Assembly: GCA_947650285.1 (NCBI GenBank)
Contig: CANTFL010000991.1
Location: forward strand, 1-47,366
Reading direction: 5' to 3'
Source of the DNA: Hyaloperonospora brassicae
Lineage: Eukaryota > Oomycota > Peronosporomycetes > Peronosporales > Peronosporaceae
Length of the DNA stretch: 47,366 nucleotides
A program made the translations under genes and the position numbers. Positions 11,301 through 21,800 of this stretch are shown here, piece after piece. Under the pieces are notes generated by a model, which was not told the origin of the DNA, did not search any database, and saw only the letters and a list, made by a program, of their open reading frames with translations. How positions within the stretch are numbered: position 1 is the first letter of the stretch; each line of letters begins with the position of its first letter.

Positions 11301-12424
11301 CGTGCAAGATGATTGCGTACTTTGAGTCCATCGATGGTGTGGAGAAGCTGCCGGACAACTACAACGCGGCAACGTGGATGTTGGAGGTGATTGGTGCGGG
11401 CGTGGGCAACAGCAACGGTGCCAAGGACTTTGTGAAGGTCTTCCAGGAGAGCAGACAGTTTGAGATTCTGCAGGCAAATATGGACCGTGATGGTGTGACT
11501 CGACCGTCGGCGGACTTGCCTGAACTGATCTTCACGGACAAGCGCGCTGCGACGGAGATGGTCCAGATGACGATGCTGATGCAGCGCTTCATCCGCATGT
11601 ACTGGCGCACACCGTCGTACAACCTCACCCGCTTCGGTCTCTTCTTCATCCTTGGTCTTGTTTTCGGCATCACGTACGTCGACTCGGAGTACACGTCGTA
11701 CACTGGCATCAACTCGGGCTTGGGCATGCTGTTTTGCGTGACAAGTTTCTTGGGATTCATCGCGTTCAGCAGCGTCATTCCAGTTGCGTCCGAGGACCGG
11801 TTATCGTTCTACCGCGAGCGCGCGTCTCAGACGTACAACGCACTGTGGTATTTCGTGGCGTCGACACTGGTGGAGATCCCGTACGTCTTCATCGGCACGA
11901 TGTTCTTCATGGCTCCGTACTTTCCAATGGTTGGCTTTACCGGCGCGGCCACCTTCTTCGCCTTCTGGCTGCATCTGTCCATGCACTTGCTGTGGCAGAC
12001 TTACTTCGGCCAGCTGATGTCGTATTTGCTGCCGACGGTCGAAGTTGCTTCGATCTTCGGGGTGCTACTGCAGACCATTTGCTTCTTGTTCTGCGGCTTC
12101 AACCCGCCTGGAAATTCAATCCCGAGCGGCTACGAGTGGCTGTACCACATCACGCCGCACAAGTACTCGTTGGCTCTGGTTGCGTCGCTCGTGTTTGGTG
12201 ACTGTCCAAGTGACGGTGATGGCTCGGAAGACGGGTGCCAGGTCTTGACGGGCGTCCCTCCTTCCCTCCCTGCAACCCTGACGGTGAAGGGGTATCTGGA
12301 GAGTGTCTTTCTGATGAAGCACAGCGAGATCTACGAGAATTTTGGGATCACTTTGGGCTTCATTGTGCTCTTCTGTCTGCTGGCGCTGCTGACTCTGCGC
12401 TTCGTCAACCACCAGAAGAAATAG
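8327..12424 (+). CDS. PDR-type (ABCG full-size) ABC transporter
   Basis: An intronless 1365-residue frame with the reverse order (NBD-TMD)2 that defines pleiotropic drug resistance transporters of the plasma membrane, which export lipophilic compounds using ATP. NBD1 has Walker A GQPGSGKSS (120-128), signature VSGGERKR (253-260) and Walker B with D277-E278. NBD2 has Walker A GSSGAGKTT (801-809), a degenerate signature SSVEQMKR (903-910) and Walker B D927-E928. Membrane bundles lie at about 445-720 and about 1090-1365, the second ending close to the C-terminus. The length is slightly shorter than fungal Pdr5 (about 1500) and normal for oomycete members. The start at 8327 precedes the NBD1 region and follows a core promoter. 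NBD1 is canonical, unlike yeast Pdr5, where NBD1 is degenerate. The substrate cannot be told from sequence. Confidence 0.95.
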   Translation: MSRLERTESSGPMQATIRYDNGKMLMAEGPQALHEHVASRVIVALGGNIPQMEVRFKDVSISADIVVKDEANLKVELPTLPNELMTSLRSLGTTKHSVKKHILKNISGVFKPGTITLVLGQPGSGKSSLMKLLSGRFPNNKNVTIEGEVTYNGTPANELLRRLPQFVSYVTQRDKHYPSLTVKETLEFAHACCGGGLSERDEQHLINGSPEENKAALEAARAMCKHYPDIVIQQLGLDNCQNTIVGDAMIRGVSGGERKRVTTGEMEFGNKYVMMMDEISTGLDSAATFDIITTQRSIAKKFRKTIVISLLQPSPEVFQLFDDVVILNEGYEMYHGPRAEALSYFESLGFKCPPHRDVADFLLDLGTDMQAQYEVESARRSSVPRWASEYAEMFTRSVIYKRMMDELHGQVHPNLIKDMTEHIKPIPEFHQNFWDSTMAVVLRQIKLTSRDAAFLAGRSIMVILMGLLYSSVFFQFDETNAQLVMGIIFNCVMFVSLGQQAQIPMFMAAREVFYKQRRANFFRTASFVLSTSVSQLPLGLAECLVFGSIVYWMCGYVSTVGAFLLFELMLFLTNLAMAAWFFFLSCASPNLNVANPVSIVSILFFILFAGFVITKEQIPDYLIWIYWINPMAWGVRALAVNQYTDSSFETCIYDGVDYCATYNKTMGKYSLETFEVPSDKFWLWYGMAFMAVTYVLCMILSYISLEYHRFESPENVALDTEAQTNVADEYGLVQTPRGFEERGEALVSVAPGGEKQFIPITIAFKDLRYSVPDPANPKGTIDLLKGITGYASPGTITALMGSSGAGKTTLMDVIAGRKTGGTIGGHILLNGVPATDLAIRRSTGYCEQMDIHCESATFREALTFSAFLRQGADVPDSQKYDSVNECLELLDLHPIADQIVRGSSVEQMKRLTIGVELAAQPSVLFLDEPTSGLDARSAKLIMDGVRKVANTGRTIVCTIHQPSTEVFGVFDSLLLLKRGGETVFAGELGENACKMIAYFESIDGVEKLPDNYNAATWMLEVIGAGVGNSNGAKDFVKVFQESRQFEILQANMDRDGVTRPSADLPELIFTDKRAATEMVQMTMLMQRFIRMYWRTPSYNLTRFGLFFILGLVFGITYVDSEYTSYTGINSGLGMLFCVTSFLGFIAFSSVIPVASEDRLSFYRERASQTYNALWYFVASTLVEIPYVFIGTMFFMAPYFPMVGFTGAATFFAFWLHLSMHLLWQTYFGQLMSYLLPTVEVASIFGVLLQTICFLFCGFNPPGNSIPSGYEWLYHITPHKYSLALVASLVFGDCPSDGDGSEDGCQVLTGVPPSLPATLTVKGYLESVFLMKHSEIYENFGITLGFIVLFCLLALLTLRFVNHQKK

Positions 12425-12471
12425 CGAAGAGTGACCAGAATTTTGCATAATCCGTAAACTTTATGTGTTTC

Positions 12472-12502
<31 letters not shown>

Positions 12503-12504
12503 CT
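12472..12504 (+). repeat. CTT/TTC microsatellite
   Basis: About ten uninterrupted TTC units in the 3' flank of the ABC transporter, 48 bp after its stop codon. It probably lies in the 3' UTR. Confidence 0.9.
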
Positions 12505-15500
12505 GCTACTTGAGCTTGATTGTATGTTGCCCTGGTCATCGGCGCAACGATTGTTCTTATGAGCATATTTTGCTCGCGAGATCCACATGTAAAATCTTAC
12601 GTGACATCGAAATGTTTCGAGTCAAGGGGCATACGATGGTCGAAAGGCAATGACGTCATGCAGTTGCTGCCGTCTTTTATTTGTCTTTTGCAAGAATATG
12701 CGTACACACCGCACCATTATTCGGCACCCCACCCTAGTACAGCTCCCGTTGTTTGATTCTGCACACACACACCGTAATTTATTTGCCCTCACATTGCAAT
12801 ATAGCGCTCTCCCATGATTCTGTCACTCTGAACTAGGTACCGCGAAAATATGGTGAAAAGCTTTTTTAGTACAGCTCACGATTCTTCTGCCACAGTTTAC
12901 GGCACAGAACAGCAAAAAGGTCTCCTAATCAAGCAAGGCTTATCTGTTCAGCTCCAGTTTTCTATCTTTCGTAAGCTCATCGTACTTACAAGGAACTGCC
13001 ACGTGCGTTCCAATTGCAGAATTGATTTGACACAAATACTATGACACGCGGTACATACTCGCAACGACATCGGATAATTGTTGCCAAGGAACGACAAGAA
13101 GCTATATGCAAGCTAGGAACCTAACGCACGCCTTCCAATGTTGCCTCTGTCATCCCAGAAGGGAAATGACTACAAATTAATTCATGGTGGAAATGGTTTT
13201 TTCGAGCTTTCAGTAGCAAAACACGGGTCTCCACACCGACCGAACAAAGTGAGCACGTACACATATGGTGAGGAGCACTGCTAACGATGACATGTTGCAC
13301 CGCTTGCAGGAGACGAGTGAAATGCGATCGCTGTTCACGATTGACATTGATATAGGCTGTTCCTGTCGAAAGCGGAAATCACGGGCGCTAGAAATCTTTC
13401 GATCGGGCACGCTTCACTGAGTAGCCTTTCAGTCACAAGTGTGCAAAGAAAGCATGTTCAGCTGCCTCGAGAGACGGATATATTCCTCGTTGTGGTTGCC
13501 TCACCATACGCAAGTGGGGTTGAAGTAGTACCAAGTTACAGTAGAACGGCCATAATGTATGTGAGTTGCAGAAAGGTAAAACAAGAAATAAATCCTCCAT
13601 CTTTCGTTGTGTCTTTACCCCTTACATCAAAATTTGCTGATTGAAGTCCTTTCCGTACTTGTATGCCGTAGGATGTTGGACAGCTCGCCACAGAAATTAA
13701 CTAGTAACATCGTATCATGGGAAAAGACAAAATTACGGGTTATTTGTCGCAAATGAAGGAGATTTTAGTATGGAGTGTGTGGCTTGCAAGTGCACAGTGT
13801 GTAGCGCAGATCTTCTCTATTTTTCGGGAGCGGCAGCAAGTGTAAGTCTGTTTCAAGCTCCTGGACTGACAGTCGTTGGATGTAGGTTTTACCAGGTAAC
13901 AGAAGCTTGCAGTTAAGCGATTCTACCAATGTAAATGGGAAGGTCGGGATACGACATGATGTAGGAGTTTGGGAAGGGTATCCGGTACAGTTTCGTATCG
14001 TTTGGGATAAGTTCTACCGAATCTGCTGTGATCGATCCAGCCAAATATAGAATGAACGTCAAGATACATACAAAGTTCATCCAATTGTTCTCTCCCATTG
14101 ATCTACTAACCTTCGGCGAACAATCAAACTTGCATTGCCAAGCTCATTCCTCGATCGTTGCGTTATAAGCTAGGGCTTTTAGCCAGGACGCGTGATACAA
14201 ATTTTGAGACGGGTGATTCGACACATCGACTCGTAGCAGCATTGTAGGATACGTGCCAAACACTATTGTCAACAGTGTCAAGATGGTCGGAAGAAAATCT
14301 AACTCATACTACAAGTCTAGGGTGGATTGAGCGCTGGATGCATTGCGGATGTTAAGTTGGACATCACGGAGATCTCGAGGGCATCCCGGTGACTTTTCGT
14401 AGATGCGCTGAGCAGGGAACATACATCACGGACGTAGTCGAACTTCTAGATCCTGGCAAACACTTCTGCGTCGAGTGCCGCTTTATGTTCGCTTCACTCC
14501 TGAATCCCGTCATCCACAGACTTCGAATCTCTGCCCGAACCTCGTCTTTGGTCTGTCCCAGCTTAGCACTCTCATTATCTCCAGTATGATAAAGGCGCTC
14601 CAAGTTCTTCATATGGTGTCGGACAAGCACTGTTTAACTCGAGCTCTCATCTCCAACTCACTCACTGCCTTCTACGTTAGCTACATGACTACAGCTTCCT
14701 CATTTATCTCACCGCATGGAAAACGTATGTGCCGTGTCTCGCATCTCAACACGTGCTAAAGCATACACTGGCACGGCGGTAGATAGTTTGCCAGCAGTCT
14801 GGCGAATAGACATGGTGAGAGAAGAACTGTCGTGTGTTGTTTGTTTTGGCCCAATGGCGTGGTGATGTTCTCTCTGCTGCAAGTCGCAGTTTGACCAAAA
14901 GATCGATCACCCTCATGTATATCACCAACATGCCGCTAGGCACTGAAAGCTCCATCAAAGCCGTCACCTATCAGTAAGCGCACTGTACACCAGTACCATT
15001 CAGACTGGTAAATCCGGCTACCTCGTTCGATTCTTTTCCGTGCTATCGACAGATCTACGTTATATGAATTGCATGATGTCGAGCAATATTTGCACACATC
15101 GCCTTCTATCAGTGTTGTCTGGATTTGTTCGTGTTATATGTTGTATAACGAGCCAGCGGGCCAACACATGGATTACTTCGTGTCAGCATTATGAGTGGTA
15201 AGGAGTTCAGTCGCAGTTTGGGAGCCGAGGCATTCCCCAGACTTACCTTGTTGCCGGCCAGCACGACGTTTGCGCTTCGCCCCGTTTATTTCTGCCTGAG
15301 TACACTAGCCAAAGAACAGCATAGTTGAAAGACGTTGCAAAGCCAAAAGCTCGAATGAATATTCCCTTCTTTTGCAGAGCAGAATGTAACCGCTAGTCAA
15401 TCTTAATGCTGCGATATATAGTTACGCTGCTGCTGAGAAATGGACGTGACAAAATATACTTCCGTCAATGCGGGAATCGGAGCGACCGTGCCCCTTCGTG

Positions 15501-15549
15501 CTCCAAAGTACGTCATTGTTCATGTACGTATTCCAGCAAGTCGTTCACC
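12505..15549. other. 3-kb intergenic region between convergent transporter genes
   Basis: No frame over 95 codons and no motif recognised on either strand. The ABC transporter and the sugar porter both transcribe towards this region, so it holds their 3' ends. I could not place polyadenylation sites. Confidence 0.5.
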
Positions 15550-17085
15550 CTACGCTTGGGACTGATGCGGAGACCTGATCTCTGCAAAATCAGCTGACTT
15601 GGGCTGCCTGTTGTGGAACAGCGCCTCAATGTCCTCGAGCATAATGCCCATCGTCTCGGGGCAGAAGAAGAACACGAACACGCCGCAGACGCAGCACAAG
15701 CCCGCGAAGAGAAAGAAGACCCCGTTGATGTTCAAATGCGGGAACAGCTTGACGACCTCGGACATGACGGCACCCATGGCCCAGTTGGCGCCCGTGGAAA
15801 GAGCGACAGCAGGAGCACGGACTCCGAGTGGAAAGATCTCGGCCGGATAAATCCAGCACACGGGACCCCATGAGATAGCAAAGTTGAACACGAAAAAGGC
15901 CGTGCCAACGCAAATGAACCACCCACCGACGGTCGGGCACCCGGCGTCGTCGACGTTGCCGTCACAAATGGCAGTGAACAAAATGGCGGCGAACAAGTGG
16001 CCGATTACCATTCCCACAGCGCCAATGAGCAGCAGCTTTCGACGACCCGTAGTATCGACCCAACGCATGGCTGGGATGGTACTGACGAGGTTGACACCAG
16101 AGAGGAACAAGGTCGAGTAAATACCGGCTTTGGTGATGTCCTGGAAGATGAGGCCACCGTAGCTCATGATGGGATTGATACCCGTCGCCTGCTGCAGAAC
16201 TTGAAGCATCATGGCGATGATTACGCGCTTGAAAATGGATGGCTCCAGCAACTCTTTCAGCCCCTTGTCGGCCGCCAGTTCCTCATCGACCTGAGCGCCG
16301 ATCACTTCGAGCTCGCGGTCGACGTTTTCAGTCTGACGAAGACGTTTGAGAACTTGTTCTGCCTCTTCTTTGCCCTTGTGCAGGTACGTCCAGCGAGGAC
16401 TCTCGGGTACAAAGAAGATGCCTAACATGACGACAAGAGGAGCGGCCATAGCCACTCCGTTGGTCGTCCGCCAACCACGCTCCCGGTGCTCGACAATGAG
16501 GTTGACAACATTGGCCAAGAAAAGACCCGTTACGACAGTCATCTGCATGAAGCCCGAGAGCAGACCACGCAGCTCCTTGGGGGCCATTTCCGCACCAAAG
16601 AGCGGCAGTGAGAACGACGAGTTGCCCACGCCGATTCCTTGGATCACTCGAGCAATGTACATGAGTCCGTGCTCATGTGCCGGGTTGAAACAGACCCACG
16701 AAGTACCGGTACAGAAGATCAAACCGGCCGAGAAGATGGTCCAGCGACGCCCGAGCTTGTCCGCTACAAAGCCGCCCACAAAGGCACCCACGAGACAGCC
16801 AAGGTTGTACGTCATGTTGTACCAGACTGTAAAGCCCGTCCACTCGGTCGGCAGCTTGGACGACGCGGACGTGCACTGTTCGTACGTGAAGTTGTGCCAG
16901 CCGACGCAGTAGTCGTTGATGAACGAGTCCATGATGAGCACGCCCGACGTCACGCCCTGGTCGTAGCCGAAGAAGAGACCACCGAGCGCGGCAAAGATGC
17001 ACACGACAATGGCGTAATTACGCGATCCTTCGGTCGGGACATCATCGTCGTCGTTGTGGACGTTCGCAATGACGCCAGCTGCCAT
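15550..17085 (-). CDS. MFS sugar porter (hexose/H+ symporter-like)
   Basis: Intronless, 511 residues, the usual length for the 12-TM sugar porter family. TM1 carries GGLFFGYDQGVTSG (about 34-47). The loop 2-3 motif DKLGRR follows, then PESPRW (227-232), QQATGIN at the start of TM7 (298-304), the loop 8-9 motif DTTGRRK, PAEIFPLGVR (414-423) and PETMG (476-480). The last departs from the family PETKG: the Lys is Met. QQxxGxN and PESPRW are hallmarks of hexose carriers, so the protein probably imports glucose or a related sugar across the plasma membrane or haustorial membrane. The exact substrate is not readable. The ATG at 17083-17085 is about 85-100 bp downstream of a near-perfect oomycete core promoter. 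TM1 follows a short, acidic N-terminus (DDDD). Confidence 0.93.
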   Translation of the reverse strand: MAAGVIANVHNDDDDVPTEGSRNYAIVVCIFAALGGLFFGYDQGVTSGVLIMDSFINDYCVGWHNFTYEQCTSASSKLPTEWTGFTVWYNMTYNLGCLVGAFVGGFVADKLGRRWTIFSAGLIFCTGTSWVCFNPAHEHGLMYIARVIQGIGVGNSSFSLPLFGAEMAPKELRGLLSGFMQMTVVTGLFLANVVNLIVEHRERGWRTTNGVAMAAPLVVMLGIFFVPESPRWTYLHKGKEEAEQVLKRLRQTENVDRELEVIGAQVDEELAADKGLKELLEPSIFKRVIIAMMLQVLQQATGINPIMSYGGLIFQDITKAGIYSTLFLSGVNLVSTIPAMRWVDTTGRRKLLLIGAVGMVIGHLFAAILFTAICDGNVDDAGCPTVGGWFICVGTAFFVFNFAISWGPVCWIYPAEIFPLGVRAPAVALSTGANWAMGAVMSEVVKLFPHLNINGVFFLFAGLCCVCGVFVFFFCPETMGIMLEDIEALFHNRQPKSADFAEIRSPHQSQA

Positions 17086-17168
17086 ATCTGCTGGGGAAGA
17101 AGAAGCGTTGGTGCGGAGCGATGACGGTGAAGGGCGCGAAAGGACAGGGAATTGGGGCAGGAGACGGT

Positions 17169-17184
17169 AAAATGAAGAATGAAC
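17169..17184 (-). promoter_or_regulatory. oomycete core promoter (Inr/FPR) of the sugar porter
   Basis: On the minus strand GTTCATTCTTCATTTT matches GCTCATTYYNCAWTTT at 15 of 16 positions. It is the best such match I found in the window, 84-99 bp upstream of the ATG. Confidence 0.75.
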
Positions 17185-18013
17185 GTAGCGATCGGCATCT
17201 CGGACTGGACCGGAGGAAGTCGGTGGCGGGCTAAATTTTTCGGAGGAGCTCTATGGCGTGTTCAAGCATCTTGATCCCAAGGTAATGGAGCGAGTCCAGT
17301 GTGGATGGACTACAGAAAGACCGGGCTATCTATTGTATAGTGTGGTAAGAGCTGCGGTGTATCGCACAACACTACGACTGGGCTTAGAAGGTACTTGTCC
17401 AGCGGTGCACTTGTCCAGCAGGATGGGAATGCGTGCGTCAAGGTCCGGTCTACTTGACTTCGATCCACTATGTGTTCTGACGTCAGCGTCCCATCGCCTC
17501 TCTACCAGCTCTTTCAGACAGCAAGGTGGCATCAAAATTCGCTGATTACCACGAGTTAAGCCTGACTAGCTATCAAACTACAGTCCAGAGATCCCAGTGT
17601 CATTGCGAATCAAACCAAGGACGTGTTTCCTCGTCGATCGTTTTCGTACTGTACACTTGGAAGGGCCTAAATGTTTCGAGTCTATCCGCTTTGCCACGTG
17701 TCAAAAAGTCGCGACGTTCTTGAGATGGTAATAAACACATTGCTTATTCCTACACTGAGTCGCGAAGCCACAGCTCATGAGGGAATTGCCGAGGCGGTTC
17801 CCAAGATGGGACATGTGTCGTTGTATCGACATTGCCATCCCGCAGCAAAGACCTGTATACGGGAGGAGTTTACGACGCAGAACAGCGCACTCTCTCTGGG
17901 ACGAGCCTATCATAATTGTCTCATCGAGTGCATCGATACTGCTGTGCTGAAGTGCTTCTGATCGTGGAGTCGGGTTATTTGATTCAGAGGCTATGTGTGT
18001 TGGAAAAAAGCGT
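17185..18013. other. intergenic, no recognisable gene
   Basis: Short frames only, the longest at 17701-18057 (-, 118 codons). That frame runs into a hairpin and has no motif. Confidence 0.45.
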
Positions 18014-18079
18014 AAAGTGCATCTACGATTGCGTCGTGACATCGTAGTAAATGTCACGACACAATCGTAGATGCACTTT
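18014..18079. repeat. 28-bp-arm inverted repeat (hairpin)
   Basis: Arms 18014-18041 and 18052-18079 are complementary at 27 of 28 positions, around a 10-base centre. The one mismatch (C against T in sense) would form a G-U pair in RNA of one strand. No gene is attached. It could be a miniature inverted-repeat element remnant or the source of a small hairpin RNA. Confidence 0.85.
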
Positions 18080-18291
18080 GGGCACGTGAGAGTCGCTTCA
18101 GTTCACGTGAAACTGTTGGCTGAGGCGGAATAGTTCACCCGTGGCTTGAGTGAGGACCCGTTGTTGCTTGAAGCTGCAGCGTGCCAATCGAACCATCAAT
18201 TCCCGAGATGGTGTCTATCCTGCTACGCACGTCGTGAGACAAATTTCTTACTTTCAATTAATGTGCTTCGCTAGCAGATGTGACACACATG

Positions 18292-18881
18292 TGTAAAGGT
18301 GTGAGACCGTTACATAAAATTGATACAAATGTATCAATTTTCGGATAATTTACATTAAGATAATATTCATTCAGATAATATTCAATTGACATTACTCGAG
18401 AAGAGGTAATGCTGGCAGGACATTACCCCCGAGAGTAATATTCGTGGTTGCTCCACTTCTTGGTTGATGTAGACGCTACATCAACCAAATTAACCACCGG
18501 TAACTGCTAGACGCGCGCAATGGGTGGTGAGCAAGAAACCCACATCAGAGATTGTAGTTAAATATAGCTAGATTAAGACAAAGATGGATCATGAAAGAAC
18601 ATAACTAGATTAAATACAGTTCTGCTTTTCCCGTAAACAGAGCTTCCCTAGCTCTGTTTATTTCCTCTCTCTTCCCTAGCTCTGTTCATTTCCTCGCGCT
18701 TCCCTAGCTCTGTTCATTTCCTCGCGCTTCCCTAGGTCTGTTCATTTCCTTGCGCATCCCTAGCTCTGTTTATTTCCTCGCGCTTCCTCACGCTACGTGT
18801 ACGTGACGAGGGAGTACGCAGCCTTGTGTTCTATTATCACAAGGTCTTACCAGTTATCTGGTAAAAGCGTGCACTGTTACA
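18292..18881 (+). mobile_element. solo LTR, 590 bp, same family as 232-626
   Basis: It starts TGTAAAGG and ends TGTTACA, and the direct repeat ACATG flanks it exactly (18287-18291 and 18882-18886). That is a perfect 5-bp target-site duplication, so this is a solo LTR left by LTR-LTR recombination. Its start aligns with the LTR at 232 (TGTAA...CCGTTACAT...ATTG). It has perfect hairpins at 18316-18341 (11-bp arms) and 18460-18488 (13-bp arms, 3-base loop). The core motif GACGCGCGCAATG is at 18510-18522. A 28-bp tandem array expands its 3' half. Confidence 0.9.
18643..18782 (+). repeat. 28-bp tandem array inside the solo LTR, 5 copies
   Basis: Units of the form CTTCCCTAGCTCTGTTCATT plus TCCTCGCG repeat at exactly 28-bp steps. 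Equivalent points are at 18644, 18672, 18700, 18728 and 18756, with few changes between copies. A further partial copy starts near 18783. The LTR at 232 has only a single CTTCCTCG-type segment at the equivalent place (about 545), so the array arose by expansion within this lineage. Confidence 0.9.
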
Positions 18882-18886
18882 ACATG

Positions 18887-21800
18887 CGTATCCAGCAATG
18901 GCAGAGAAACTGGATCGAAGATGTGTTGTTGCGACGCAGTGCCCCTTTTTCAAGCTATAATATGTGGACGAGGTAAGCGTTGCTTTTGTAATGCATTGCA
19001 GTTTTAGCTGTTCTTCTCAGGCGCAGAGATGATGGCGAGTTTCTCGATTGGTAGCGCATTCGCTAAGGCCAATTTGGCTTCGCTTAGCACACGCAGCTAT
19101 CATGACCTTGGCCCATCTGGTGGTGCCAACTCCGCACAAAGTGGAACCTGACCGCCAATAGTGTATTGGCTGTCGGTGCCAATGTAAAATTCGATCTTTT
19201 ACCTTTTAAGGGCAGCAACTGTGCTCTCGAAGATCAAGAAAGTCGTCAAGTTTGTTAAGATCCGTTAGACTCACCAGCAATTTGCGCACTTTTCTATGCC
19301 CTGGACGCTTACCATAACCAAAAATTTGTCGGAGGGAATAGTGAATTGCGAACACTCCCCTTTTTGTTCATACCAATGACCTAGCGTAGTCAAACGAGTT
19401 GCCTTATTGTGGTGATATTGACACTCAGTTGATATACTCACTTGAGAACTTCCCATAATCACACCCTTTCTGCTCTACGCTAATTGTCACACATTTGCGC
19501 TATTCACATCCTTACCGAAAAATACGTTTGTGCGAAGGATGCGATACTCATTCCGACCTAAATGGATGTAAGGCTTCTGGCATCCGCACGTAGAGATAGC
19601 CGGCACTTGTTTGTCGTATTGCACAGTCATAGGCGCCATACGATGGTACGCGTGAACAAAAATAACGCTTTCTTGGTGAGCAGAAATGGTTATTGCTATA
19701 ACAGTGTTTCATTTACATTTCATGTGTAAAAAGGAACGCATCTTGATGCTTCCCAGTCATCGTAGATAGATCTTGGACCAGTACCGATCCATTTATCGTG
19801 TCCTTCCATGTCTATAGATGTCCATTGCACAACGTCAAGATGTTTGCACGGAAACTTCGTCAATCTTCTGAATAGCTGCAAGAATCCGTGCCGTATCGAT
19901 GCCAAGCAGGTCGTATCTTGATACATTTATCCTGCCTGATAGATAACTTTCGGTTTGCCCGTAGCCGAAATGGTCGGAGTGGCGGCTCAGGATTGTGGGT
20001 GCACTACATTCGATCCAGTCGATTACACCGGTGAAATTGCGGTCGTTTGGTCAGCTAGATGAACAGGCGACGTTTTGGCCGGATGTAGAATCAATTAGTT
20101 TGGCGTATTTCGGTCCAATTTTGGCAAGTTTCCCAAACAATCTGCACATGAACGGCAGCTCGGTCACATTCGAGGCAACACCTCAAACGTTACCTTTACT
20201 CACAATTCTCCTGTGATTAGAGCTAAGACCCTTAAAAAGGGTCGGTTAGGTGACGTGCTAAGTTTTAGCAAACCCGCACATTGCTGCACAGAATGCCCAA
20301 CCATCAATGGCAGCGATGTTGTCTTGTGTAGTGATGGTGTCGAGGAGGATAGATCGCAGATTAATGGCGCGACCGAGAGAAGAGCGGAGGCCAATGGCGC
20401 GCGAAGAAAAGAAAGTGCAATGTTTGCGACGAGAGGGTACTTTTACTGGTTTAGTGAAGAAGTGGCAAATTATAGTACGGCTTTACTGCAGTTCGATGGA
20501 TGGCTGCCCAGTGGCTGCTTTAAGAACAAATTGAGTTTTTTACCAACAAACATTCCCATTCAATATCACACATATCGAAAAGCACAACATATTTGAACCA
20601 ATGCGTTTACGAAAATTGATGTCTGGTAAGATACGCACCTCACAAGACCCAATTAATGTGTGCTTTCTCGAATGAAAATGCAAATTTAATATAAAAGGAT
20701 GTGCACCTTAAGCGGTATTGAGAATGTCTGAGTATCACGAGCGTGGATAGGGGACAGAGAAGAATCATAATATGTTGTCGGAACCGCAGATTGTTTGTAA
20801 ATCCACATTGATTCACCTTCATGGTTTGGTCATGACCTAGAACTTGACATCGGAGGCCATGCCCTTTCAATCAGGCAATCACTGAACAAAAGAGCAGGTA
20901 CCGCCTTCATCACCATAATAACTCATAAAAACAGTAGGTAGCAGAGACAAGCATAGGAAAACGCAAAGAATGTAAGGTGTACAAGTACAAAGACCCAAGC
21001 CGTCGTCTGCTACATACTTCCAAGCTAATCTTCTTTCAAATTATATCTTGATTCATCGAGTATCTTTACCGGATGTGATGCTTCCAATCTAATTCTTATT
21101 GTAAGATTGTGATTGAATAATGCTCTAGTGTGCAAATATTTGGTTTGACGTGTGTAGGGCAAGTCTAAGAAATGAGGATGCAGATAAATATATATGTACC
21201 GAGGAACTACGCTTCCCCCTTCTCAAGTAGTGCTTGCATATGAATGTTACTACTAGGTGTTTCGCAGCGCTGATAAGTAGGATGGTATTGACTTATCTGG
21301 ATACTACGTGTCGGATCATACCTGCAGTTTATATTGTATTCGTACTTTAATCACTATAATGTTACCGTATGCTCTACCATTCTTGAGCGCATGAACCAAT
21401 CGATCGCGAGCGAAACCATCTACATCTGATATGATGAACCTTATTTTATAATGTTATGAACCACACTTCTAGATACATGTCCTGTCGCCGGAAAATTATC
21501 GAGGCAGAAGAAATTCTTATAACGACCAACGTAGGAGGCAGTATGGTGATGATTAGCAATTGGGACGAAGAAGATATGTTGCATGTGTACTCAAGTTTTA
21601 AGCTTGATTAAAAACTGTCCATACTTCATATCAAAATATACGCATTCGCGCAAAACCAGAAAAAGGACGTCAGCTTAATGTTTACTTTCTGCAACTTTTT
21701 TTACCATCACTTGAATGGATAAATCTATGGAATTCGACAGCTTTACAAGCTCTTTTGGTAGCGTACTATTTTCATTCGTAAAACACTATGCGTCTACAAT

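Noticed and set aside
18643..18782. CRISPR-like array (28-bp repeats)
   Set aside because: Units abut with no unique spacers and lie within an LTR of a eukaryotic element.
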